From Artemisia argyi (Eukaryota; Streptophyta; Magnoliopsida; Asterales; Asteraceae): a stretch of 64,000 nucleotides of DNA. The stretch spans positions 106,987,044-107,051,043 of the forward strand of contig CM060708.1 of NCBI GenBank assembly GCA_030686995.1. The letters run 5' to 3'. Positions 43,433 to 52,204 of the stretch are shown piece after piece. The number at the start of each line of letters is the position of its first letter. Position 1 is the first letter of the stretch. The notes under the pieces were generated by a model, which was not told the origin of the DNA, did not search any database, and saw nothing but the letters and a program-made list of their open reading frames with translations. A program made the position numbers and the translations under genes.

Positions 43433-44654
43433 GGCAACCCAGAAGAGGAGCTTAAAGATCATCTTATTATTGATAGTGGTTGCTCTGGAAGTATGACAGG
43501 AGAAAAGGAGCTCTTGTCAGATTTTAAGGCTTATTTTGGAGGAAAAGTTACATTTGGGAATGATCCTGATGGAGGGAGAATCACTGGCAAATGAACAATC
43601 AAGACTGGATCCATTGATTTTGAGAATGTTAGATATGTGAAGGAGTTTAAATTCAATCTTTTGTCAGTATCTCAGATCTGTGACAAGAAATATCCTGTGT
43701 TATTCCTTGACACAGAATGTCTTATTCTCTCCCCTGAGTTTAAATTAGAAGATGAAAACTTGGTAATGCTGAGAGCACCAAGAACCAATGATGTGTACAT
43801 CATAGATTTGAAGAATATCAATTCTACTGAAAGAGCAAAATGTTTGGTAGCAAGGGCAATAATGGAAGAAGCACATCAATGGCACAGAAGATTAGGGCAT
43901 GTAAATTTCAAGAACATCAACAAATTGGTCAAAGGCAATTTAGTTAGAGTTTTACCTTCTAAAACATACAAGAATGATCACTCATGTCTGGCTTGCAAGA
44001 AGGGTAAAAAACACAAGGCTTCATGTAAAAAGATTGAAGAAAGAACCATTAGAGAGCCTTTGGAATTGTTGCATATGGATCTGTTTGGACATGTTTCTGT
44101 TGCAATTTTAAACAAGAAGAACTACTGTTTGGTTATAACAGATTATTGTAGCAGATTTAGCTGGGTCTTTTTCTTGGGATTTAGGGATGAAACTTTTGAT
44201 GTTATTCATGATCTCATAATAGCACTTGAAAATCAGTTGAGACTCAAAGTTAGATCTATTAGATGTGATAATGGGACTGAATTCAAGAATAAGCTTATGG
44301 ATGAGTTTTGTGCCAAGAAAGGAATGAAAATAGAGTTTAGTATTGCAAGAACTCCACAACAGAATAGAGTTGCAGAAAGGAAGAATAGAACCTTGATAGA
44401 AGCAGCAAGGACAATGCTTGCAGATTCTCAATTACCTGTTCCATGTTGGGCTGAAGCTGTAAGTGCTGCTTGTTATGTGTTGAATAGAGTATCAGTGACA
44501 AAACCTCAGATGAAGACACCTTATAAGTTACTTATGGGAAAGAAACCCAACATCAAGTTTATGAAACTTTTTGGATGTCCCCTGACTATTTTGAATACTG
44601 TTGATACTCTGGGAAAGTTTGATGGCAAGTCAGATGAAGGATACTTATTGGGTT
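43433..44654 (+). pseudogene. Protease-integrase of RE11, interrupted
   Basis: The frame opens after CAG at 43432. The aspartic protease motif I-I-D-S-G-C-S-G-S-M-T-G lies near 43466, TGA at 43592-43594 interrupts it, then the frame is open to the RE12 insertion. Integrase: the HHCC zinc motif (W-H-R-R-L-G-H-V-N-F, then C-L-A-C-K-K-G-K), core [20 protein letters not shown], then Q-Q-N-R-V-A-E-R-K-N-R-T-L, where the usual glycine is arginine. The protease would mature Gag-Pol and the integrase insert the DNA copy. Cut at 44654 within the conserved Y-L-L-G motif after the core. Confidence 0.88.
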
Positions 44655-45542
44655 TGTTGGGTCACTGAATTCCCCAAATCTTCTAACAAGGATTTGAACG
44701 TAAAATCTCCTAAGTGTAAAACAAGTCACTGAGTGAACAGTAACTCAGTAAGTCACCTTCAGGATGCTAAGACCAAGCCTAAGAAGAAAGGTTCTCTATT
44801 CAGTGAGGCAGAACTCAGTGAAGTGTGATCTAAGCCAAGAAGAAGGTGATGGGTTCAGTGAGGATGACAATAACTCACTGAACCCCAATGACTCCTCAAC
44901 AACTTAATCGTACTGAAGACTGATGACATGAAGACTGAAGTTTTGGCGGGACTGGGCGGGAAAGTCTGAGCTGCTTTATTAAAGTGCTTTATCACTTTAA
45001 TGTCAAACTTTCCCCAAATGGTTAAAACCAGTCTATCATCAGAAAGTGCCTTTTGGATCTAACTCAATGAAGGTTCCTTGCCAGAAGAATAATATCTTTC
45101 AAGATATTGTTAAGGAAGCTTTAGGTCCAATGTATATTTAGTTGTTCTATACTTGTGTATAAATAGGAAGCAAATGTGAGGAGTAAAAGTTGACAAGTTT
45201 GAGCAATTAATGCAAAGCATTCACAAACCACTTTACTCCTCCAAAGAACAACACAAGCCCCTGAGATAGCTCAGTGGGTAATTTTAAGTTGTCACTCAAC
45301 ATAGTTGAGTTTAGTGAGGAGTCCATACCATACTTGTCGTTTCAACCCCAAGTGTTATTCCGCAAACACTTGGGTACGATTCTTTGTGATTAACTTCTAA
45401 TAAAGAATTAAACGTTGGAAAATATTGTCTCTTATTTTTACGTTACTTTATTGTTAATCACTTTCATACATCCGTGTTCAAGTCATACAACTTGGTTACT
45501 TTAGCTTTCTAGTTACTGATAACCAAGTAAAAGGGACCAACA
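44655..45542 (+). repeat. RE12 5' LTR (888 bp)
   Basis: TGTTGGGTCACTG...GGACCAACA, then AG and the primer site. Dense TCACTGA/TCAGTGA words at 44660-44890 precede a TATAAATA box at 45158-45165. The partner LTR is off the window. Confidence 0.85.
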
Positions 45543-45544
45543 AG

Positions 45545-45557
45545 TGGTATCAGAGCC
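45545..45557 (+). other. RE12 primer binding site
   Basis: TGGTATCAGAGCC, 2 nt after the LTR; initiator-Met type. Confidence 0.9.
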
Positions 45558-45628
45558 TCTGATTTGTAAAACTTAAACCTGTTTTCAAAACTTAAGAGTG
45601 CTCAAGTTTTTAAAATCAAGATCCCACT

Positions 45629-48397
45629 ATGACTGACATAGATGTTCCCCAGCTTGTTGATAAAAAGGGTGGAAGTTATTCAGCAACTGCCCCTCAACTT
45701 GAAGCTGGAAAATTTAACAAGTGGAAAAAGCGAATGCTTTGCTACTTAACTGGGATGGAACCTTATTACATCAAACTGATTAATGAGGGTCCATATGTCC
45801 CAACAACTGCCCAAGGTTTAATCAAACCTGAAGCTCAGTGGACCCCAGATGAAAGGAGGGTGGTCAATCAAGACCAGCGCCTGAAAAGCATCATTATATC
45901 ATGTCTTCCTGATGATATAATGGAATCAGTGATTAACTGTCCCACTGCCCAGCAGACATGGACTGACCTGGTTCATAGCTATGAAGGGCCTTCTGATACC
46001 AAAGAGAATAGAATCATGGACCTGAAGCTTGAATTCAATACCTTTAGGGCCAAGGATTCTGAAAGTCTCTCTGAGACTTATACTCGGTATAAGACCCTCC
46101 TGAATGAGCTGACCAATGATGGTGTTATACTGTCAAAACATGAAATCAATGTTGGTTTTGTCAACAGTCTCCCTGAGAAGTGGTTAAACTTCTCTCAGGG
46201 ATTGAGAAATGCAAACCACATTCAGAACCTTGAGCTCCCTGCCATCTATGGGAAGTTTGTCTATGAAGACAATCTTATCACCAGGAGATACCCTGGTAAA
46301 GCTCAGGAGACCAAAAAGGCCTTGACAATTACACCCATATCAACTGCTTTCTATTCAAAAGGTGTTGTGCAGGATTTTCAGGATGGATCTGATGATGAGG
46401 TTGACCAAAGAACCAGTGAGGAGTATCTTAATGATCTTCAAATTGAATTTCATGAAAGAGCACTTCTTGCTAATTCAAAAAGGTTTTTTAAGAAAAACAA
46501 ATTTCCTTCTAAAGCAAATGACAACACTGAATGCTTTAAATGTGGCAAAATGGAGCATTTTGCTAAAGATTGTTTTTCAAAAACAACCTCAGAACCATCT
46601 TTCAAATTTTCAGGAAATAACTCTTTTTCAGGCCCCAGCAAATTTCAACCAAAAATGCTTCAGTCTAGTCAAAGATTTGAAAAAGTCCCTCAAATTGACT
46701 TTGAAGCAAAGTACAGAAAGGCAAAAGCTAAACTTGCCCTTCTTGAATCATCCTCAACAGTCTCTCAGCCTCCTCAGGCTCCAAAGCCTACTCAAGCCAA
46801 AAACAAAGGGCTTGTTGCTGAAACTTATGACTGGGATGAGGTTGAAGTGTCCTCTGATGATGATGAAGTTCACATCAGTGCCCTGATGGCTCTGTCAGAT
46901 GACAACAAACTTGCTGTGGGGAAGAGTCATGCAAGAAATGGTGAATGGGTCAACATCACAATGAGGAAGGTAAATCTTTTACTTTCTATGGATGATAATG
47001 ATGATTGGAAATCTTACTTAGACTATATTAATGTTGATCTTAAGTATGTTGAAGAGCAAAGACTTAATTTGTTTTCAAAATTTAACAAACTGAGTTTTGA
47101 ATTAAATCATAGTAGAGATGAATTACTTGCCTTAAAACAAGCCAAGCTTGAAAGTGTTACACTTCAAATTCAAAACTCTGAACTTGTAAAACAAAATCAA
47201 GCTCTTCAGGAAGAACTTAAGAAAGAAAAGCAAATTATTTGGAAATGGACTCAGAAAAACCCCAAACTTTATGAAACACTGAGTCTCTCACCCAGCCCCA
47301 ATAAGGCTGGTCTGGGTGATGATCAACTCACTGAAGTTTCTGGGGAGAGTAGCCATTCTACAACTTTTCTATTAACCAACATACTCTCTAGCAAAGAACT
47401 AGCTCCCAAACCCAGTGATTGGATTGAAAGAAACAATCCTGATAGTAAATTGCCAAATTTTAACACTGGAAGAATCCTGGAGCCTGAAAGTCAGGCTATA
47501 AAGGAGCTGCTAGGAGTCACTGATGAACTTGGTCCTACTGAGTCCATCACTAAGTCTAAGTCTGATTCACCACTCCCTCCACTGAAACAACTTCAGGGAG
47601 CAGAACCCAATTCTGACCTTGCACCATTAGTCTTTCAACCACATTCTCCTAAAGAGAAACCAGGGTTAGGAAGGACTATACTGAAAAGACCTACTCCTGC
47701 ACCCATTGAACACCAAAAACCTTCAGTAATTACTGAAGTGAAGCCTGAAAGCACTGATTCAAAGGTTGATCAGCTTGCTGAACTTGTCAGGATGCTGAGT
47801 GAGAAAATTGAGTCTACTGAAAAAAACTTTGACTCAAAACTTACAAAGCCCTCAGTATCCTCAGGTTCTTCAAAACCAAAAACCACACCTAGACCCTCAG
47901 GGAGATGTGAACTGTGCAATTATCCAAATCACAGCACCGATAAATGCTACAGAGTCCTATTTTGTATGATATGCAAACAAGAGGACCACAGAACTTGTGA
48001 TCACATCCCCCACACAGCTTCTTTAAAAGCAAGGGGTCTATACAAAACCCAAGGCTATCAGTATGCCACACCTTCCAAACAAAGACTGAAGGCTAAGCCT
48101 TTCTCACCATGTCCTCACTGTGGTTTCAATGATCATCTTCCTGATGATTGTATGATGAAAGAATGTTGTGACATCTGTGGAGATCCCTCCCACGAAACCA
48201 GGGGACATGACAAAGTGATTCAGTCAAGAAGGAAAAACCAAACCAACACTTCTCAGTCACCTGAGGCATCAACTTCCACAAAATGTAAAACATGTGGTAG
48301 CTCAGGTCACACAACTTCAGACCATGATTCATTAACTGAGTTCAAAAAGTCCCTGAGGACTAAGCCCACTAGAAGGTGGGTCAACAAGCAAAACTAA
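45629..48397 (+). CDS. Gag of RE12 (922 codons, extended, six zinc knuckles)
   Basis: Intact ORF from ATG 45629. Residues about 1-250 are the copia gag core (F-N-K-W-K-K-R-M, then W-T-D-L-V-H-S-Y-E-G, then L-S-E-T-Y-T-R-Y). A canonical CX2CX4HX4C knuckle lies at about 302-315 (CFKCGKMEHFAKDC). An acidic linker precedes a coiled coil from about 450 to 550, then a Ser/Pro-rich region. Residues about 760-900 hold five more knuckle-like units alternating CX2CX4HX4C and CX2CX4HX4H (CELC, CMIC, CPHC, CDIC and CKTC cores). Typical copia gag is roughly half this length. It should form the particle and bind RNA. It ends at TAA 48395-48397, inside a CTAAC that could be a branch point; pol begins 24 nt on in the same frame. 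Confidence 0.88.
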   Translation: MTDIDVPQLVDKKGGSYSATAPQLEAGKFNKWKKRMLCYLTGMEPYYIKLINEGPYVPTTAQGLIKPEAQWTPDERRVVNQDQRLKSIIISCLPDDIMESVINCPTAQQTWTDLVHSYEGPSDTKENRIMDLKLEFNTFRAKDSESLSETYTRYKTLLNELTNDGVILSKHEINVGFVNSLPEKWLNFSQGLRNANHIQNLELPAIYGKFVYEDNLITRRYPGKAQETKKALTITPISTAFYSKGVVQDFQDGSDDEVDQRTSEEYLNDLQIEFHERALLANSKRFFKKNKFPSKANDNTECFKCGKMEHFAKDCFSKTTSEPSFKFSGNNSFSGPSKFQPKMLQSSQRFEKVPQIDFEAKYRKAKAKLALLESSSTVSQPPQAPKPTQAKNKGLVAETYDWDEVEVSSDDDEVHISALMALSDDNKLAVGKSHARNGEWVNITMRKVNLLLSMDDNDDWKSYLDYINVDLKYVEEQRLNLFSKFNKLSFELNHSRDELLALKQAKLESVTLQIQNSELVKQNQALQEELKKEKQIIWKWTQKNPKLYETLSLSPSPNKAGLGDDQLTEVSGESSHSTTFLLTNILSSKELAPKPSDWIERNNPDSKLPNFNTGRILEPESQAIKELLGVTDELGPTESITKSKSDSPLPPLKQLQGAEPNSDLAPLVFQPHSPKEKPGLGRTILKRPTPAPIEHQKPSVITEVKPESTDSKVDQLAELVRMLSEKIESTEKNFDSKLTKPSVSSGSSKPKTTPRPSGRCELCNYPNHSTDKCYRVLFCMICKQEDHRTCDHIPHTASLKARGLYKTQGYQYATPSKQRLKAKPFSPCPHCGFNDHLPDDCMMKECCDICGDPSHETRGHDKVIQSRRKNQTNTSQSPEASTSTKCKTCGSSGHTTSDHDSLTEFKKSLRTKPTRRWVNKQN

Positions 48398-48418
48398 CCC
48401 AGTTTACTGTTTGTGCAG
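46970..48418 (+). other. Candidate retained intron in RE12 gag
   Basis: Inferred. Donor AAG|GTAAAT after codon 447, phase 0. Acceptor: CTAAC (48394-48398), then a T-rich tract, then TTTGTGCAG ending 48418, phase 0 into pol. Branch A to AG is 21 nt. Removing it would join the gag core with its first knuckle directly to protease and drop the coiled coil plus the five-knuckle array. Confidence 0.45.
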
Positions 48419-48708
48419 AAACACATCAAGGATCCTACCTGGCATCTAGATAGTGGATGCTCCAGAAGTATGACTGGTGTGAAAAGTTTTCTGCACAAAT
48501 ATGTGGAAGAACCAGGACCCAAAGTAGTATTTGGTGATAACTCATCAGCTCCCACTGAAGGTTATGGTTCAGTAAACTGCAATGGTATAGTTTTTACAAG
48601 AATAGCTTATGTTAATGGTCTCAAGTATAACCTGATAAGTGTTTCCCAACTATGTGATGCCAAATACATAGTTCAGTTTGATGACAAGAGAGGGACCATC
48701 TTTAATGC
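48419..48708 (+). CDS. Protease segment of RE12 Pol (before RE13)
   Basis: An open frame following CAG 48418, with the aspartic protease motif W-H-L-D-S-G-C-S-R-S-M-T-G near residue 8, then K-V-V-F-G-D-N-S and the C-terminal L-K-Y-N-L-I-S-V-S-Q-L-C-D. Complete as a domain. The frame is cut by RE13 one codon after A-T-I-F-N-type linker sequence and resumes at 57685. It would cleave Gag-Pol in the particle. It has no ATG of its own at the junction, so it depends on splicing, readthrough or another mechanism to be joined to gag. Confidence 0.88.
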
Positions 48709-50020
48709 TGTGGAAAACTAGAAGGGGGGGTTGAATAGTTTTACGTCGTTTTAATTGTTATAAAACAAATTGTTTAAAAGTTTTCGTTGATTTATAAAAT
48801 ATAGATTCGATGGTATATGAAATCTAGTTATACACAATATGAACAACACTAAGTATATATACTATGAAGCAATAATTATGTAAGTAATGAAATAAGTAAA
48901 AGATGGAAAGATCAAACCGAGAGACAAGCGATTTATAGTGGTTCGGCTACAAGGCACCTTCCTTGCCCTACTCCACTCCCCGAGCACCTAACTCGAGAGT
49001 TTTCTTCACTATATCAACAAGCTCCCTTATGGCGGAGAAAACCTTACACACCAATTTACACACCACAATATCTTCACACCTAGATCACAACTAGTACACG
49101 CCAATTCACTACTTAATCACACCACTTCTTTCACACCTATCTTCTACACACCATTAATCTACACACCAATCTTTTACACACCAATACTTCTACACACCAA
49201 TTCTTCTACACACCAATCTTCTTCCTAACTTATCTTTTTCTCAACTATTCTCTAACAAATATTCACAACTAATCACACTATGAAATAATAATCAATGATG
49301 ATGCTCAAACAACTTAGATGTGGAGATCACAACTAGTTGTAATACTTCTTGTCTTGAGGGATAGAAGTATTCTTCTCTTGCACTTGAATGGATTATGTAT
49401 GGATCACTTTGAAACAAAGATTTAAGAATGTATGATCAAAGGATTTATAGATTGGAAATGGAGATCTAGAACAGAAAGTTCTGGAGTGCAAAAGGTGGGG
49501 AAAAAATCCAGGTTTAAGGTGGTATTTATAGGCAAAAGTTTCTGACAGAGGAGCGTGGCCGGTCCCCTTAAATCATGGCCGGTCCCCTTAAATTTAAGGG
49601 GACCGCCCTTTATAATTAAGGGGGCCGCCCAGCTGAAACGGCCAGAAACTTTGTCTTTTAGTGGGGAAAGTTTATTTGGTGAAAAACTAACTGATTTTGG
49701 TTAAATATTTGAAATCATATATTTAGTATGATTAAAACATTTTTCCTTATTACCAAAAGTGTTTTTCAAAAATATATAATAAGATTATATAATTAAATAA
49801 ACTTTGTATTAGTTAATTAAATACCCCTTTGATCATACATTGCACTAAACACTTTGTTTATTCATACCTTAAGTGATTTGGATGTAAAGAGAAATATTAA
49901 TCACCAAATACTTGTTTATGTCATAAGTTTTAGTTCTTTGAGGTTATATTTTGTAATGATCAAAACATAGAGATATTGATAAAAACTTAATAATGTTTTT
50001 AGGCATTATTTATGTCAACA
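48709..50020 (-). repeat. RE13 3' LTR (left copy, 1312 bp)
   Basis: On the minus strand TGTTGACATAAAT...GTTTTCCACA. TATAAATA (minus) at 49523-49530; GC-rich inverted-repeat cassette at 49557-49630. An ACACACCAAT-rich stretch lies at about 49045-49220. Confidence 0.95.
49557..49630 (-). promoter_or_regulatory. GGCCGGTCCCCTTAA inverted-repeat cassette, RE13 3' LTR
   Basis: GGCCGGTCCCCTTAAAT occurs twice, followed by its inverse AAGGGGACCGCCC and TTAAGGGGGCCGCCC. On the minus strand it lies about 27 nt upstream of the LTR TATA box. Repeated in the right LTR (57221-57294) and again at 51381-51454. Confidence 0.75.
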
Positions 50021-50498
50021 ATCTCCCCCTTTTTGATTATTACAAAACCTTAAACTCAAAAGATTTAAAACTTGTTATTAGACAAGTATTATAGAGTTTA
50101 CCATTTCTCTTCTCCCCCTTTTTGTAAAATCAAAAAGGTTAGGCCGAATAATCTTCGTGAAAGAAGTTTAAACGGGTAGAGAACTCCCCCTTGATGTATG
50201 CTCCCCCTCGTTTGAGAGCACAAAGGGAACGAGCAATTGGAATCTTGGCTACAAAAATATTTTGAAGAGAACAACACACATATATATGCAAAAACAACAA
50301 TTATGCAAATAAAAATAGATTCATTCAAGCATGATAGAAATAATTAGCATAACAACATTCAATATGCTTGTAGCATATTGATTACAATAAAACAAAATAA
50401 AAGATATAGTCCTATATTGCCTAAGAGAACACTTGGACTTGCTTGCAACCCATGGTTGATTTGTTTTATTTGCTTGAAGGAAAACATAAGCATGGAGC
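50021..50498 (-). other. RE13 polypurine-rich tail
   Basis: On the minus strand AAAAAGGGGGAGAT (50021-50034) borders the 3' LTR. Further GGGGGAG tracts lie near 50110, 50186 and 50202. No ORF assigned; small ORFs here overlap the tracts. Confidence 0.75.
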
Positions 50499-51203
50499 TT
50501 AGATGTTTGATTGAGGTGGATATGGGGTGTTGTATGGAGCGGAAGAAGTGGATCTCACGATGTTGTATCGTGTTAAGGGTGGTATTGGATGATTACGAGT
50601 GAGAAGATATTCAATCCAAGAAATATCTTCACTCAAGTAGAGGATTTGTTTTTGAAGGAATATGCAACAAGGGCAAAAGTGAGTGTGATTTGTAACTTGA
50701 TCCAAGTTAAGAGAGTGGGGAAGGTAATTTGCATAGGGTGATGATGGAGGTAGCCCTTTGTTGCGTTGTGCAAGATGCATAGCAAGGAGATCACTAAGAT
50801 CATGGATTTGGTTTATTTCATCACGGAACTTTTGTTTTTCCGTGGCAATGTGGAGGGGATCATAGGTTTGGTATGGATGAGTTGGGTTTGAGTAGTTGGA
50901 ATTGTAGTTTGATGGTTGATCAAACTTGCATGGATCATTATAAGTTGTTGGAGGTTGAGAGGTGTAGTTTGGCTTGAAGGAAGATGTTTGGCCAATGTTG
51001 TATGGTTTGTAAAGTGGATCAAATGAATGCCTTTGTTGGTTTGATGCAAAGTTTGGGAAATAAGAGGTTGGTGGTGAGGAATGATTTCCAACTTCATTTG
51101 TGATGATGGATTTGTTTCGAGGACTTTTTCGTCGCCAAACGGGTTTTTCCGTCATCCTTGCTAGCCTTGAGGCTTTTGATTTTGGTTTGTTTGGAGAGTT
51201 CAT
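50499..51203 (-). CDS. Accessory ORF of RE13 downstream of pol (234 codons)
   Basis: Intact ORF in the element's sense direction, placed where env-like genes sit. The basic N-terminus (K-P-K-S-K-A-S-R-L-A-R, then W-R-R-K-S-P-R-N-K) could be a nuclear or RNA-binding signal. Residues about 40-125 are Asn/Pro/Tyr-rich and disordered-looking; a more ordered C-terminal part has H-F-C-P-C-C-I-F-L-Q-K-Q-I-L-Y. I do not recognise a family, and see no signal peptide or clear membrane helix. Start ATG 51203 is 35-42 nt downstream of a TATAAATA box (51238-51245, minus), so a separate mRNA with a very short leader is possible. The frame is intact although pol is broken. Alternative: captured host sequence. 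Confidence 0.6.
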   Translation of the reverse strand: MNSPNKPKSKASRLARMTEKPVWRRKSPRNKSIITNEVGNHSSPPTSYFPNFASNQQRHSFDPLYKPYNIGQTSSFKPNYTSQPPTTYNDPCKFDQPSNYNSNYSNPTHPYQTYDPLHIATEKQKFRDEINQIHDLSDLLAMHLAQRNKGLPPSSPYANYLPHSLNLDQVTNHTHFCPCCIFLQKQILYLSEDISWIEYLLTRNHPIPPLTRYNIVRSTSSAPYNTPYPPQSNI

Positions 51204-51237
51204 GATGGGATGAATGGAGAGCTTTGAGGATTGGGGT

Positions 51238-51245
51238 TATTTATA
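51238..51245 (-). promoter_or_regulatory. Internal TATA box of the RE13 accessory ORF
   Basis: The minus strand reads CACTATAAATAACC. The same box sequence (TATAAATA) is used in the LTR. A copy of the LTR cassette lies about 136 nt upstream. Confidence 0.55.
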
Positions 51246-51380
51246 GTGTAAGATTTGTGTGTTTAAGGATGGATAAAGTTTGTTTGGAGGATTAGGACAA
51301 AATGTGTTGGTGAAAAATGGGAAATGTAGGTTGAAATGGGCTAAAAAGCAGAAAAGATTCTGTAAACCCGACCATCAGAT

Positions 51381-51454
51381 GGCCGGTCCCCTTAATTAGG
51401 GGGCGGTCCCCTTAAAATTAAGGGGGGCGCCTTACATAATTAAGGGGACCGCCC
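51381..51454 (-). promoter_or_regulatory. Third copy of the GGCCGGTCCCCTTAA cassette, internal
   Basis: GGCCGGTCCCCTTAATTA, GGCGGTCCCCTTAAAA, then TTAAGGGGGGCGCC and TTAAGGGGACCGCCC, flanked by AGATG and CATCT, making a long inverted repeat. Same words and order as in both LTRs. Confidence 0.7.
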
Positions 51455-52204
51455 ATCTGGTGATTTCCAGATTGCCAGAATTGGGTTTTTGGCAGAAAAT
51501 TTGCAGAAAGGTTGTGTTTTTGGACTTGGATTCAAGCAAGTTCAATTCCTTTAGGCAATATAGCATCTAATCTAACATTAGATATCATGCAAAAACACAT
51601 AGGCACAAGAGCAAATAATCAACACATAATAAGCAATAGGAGGTAAGTAAATGAAAGCACACTTAAGCTTCCTAAGGCACCTATCTTGAATTAAAGGCAA
51701 GGGCAATTAGTGAGTGAAAGACTAATGATGGATCAAGATGACACCATTACTAGTGAATATGTCCTAGTGAGTGTCTATATGCAACAAATGTGGAGTTGTG
51801 ATTGTTTCGACACCTAGAAGCAAAAATAAATAACGATCCTAAGAAACAATCCAAATGATCTCCTTGATTCAATTTTTGCTCGATCATGAATGTCAAAGAC
51901 ATATATTAGATTATATACCTTGACAATTTATGTGAGAGTTTATGCATGATTTTGAAATACAATGTTTTTAGAATTAGTCAACAATGCAATGAAAATGATT
52001 TTCATGTGATTCCTAGATTGTGAGAATAAAGATTAGAGAGAATTGATTGAGTTTTTTTTTTTTTTTTTTTTTAAATTTATGCAAAGAAAATAAATCTTCT
52101 CAATCTTAAGTTTTGTGCGAAATAGATTCCTAGACTCAGAGAAGATGGAATGAAAGAAAAATAAATTTTCATGCAAGTATAACTTAGAATTAATTCAATG
52201 TAAT
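51455..52204 (-). other. RE13 spacer between pol and accessory ORF
   Basis: No ORF. It contains a run of 21 T (52052-52072). Otherwise nothing recognised. Confidence 0.5.

Larger units (their letters stand above)
39919..44654 (+). mobile_element. RE11: decayed Sirevirus, 5' part, cut by RE12
   Basis: 5' LTR (39919-40472), primer site TGGTATCAGAGC (40475-40486), gag with several stops (40550-43412), then protease and integrase (43433-44654) up to the first base of RE12. LTR structure and integrase resemble RE2; the two may be the same lineage. AAAGTACTG words pervade its LTR and gag. RT onward is outside the window. Confidence 0.85.

Noticed and set aside
46362..46886. 174-codon ORF in another frame of RE12 gag
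   Set aside because: Overprinted on an intact gag frame; no independent support.
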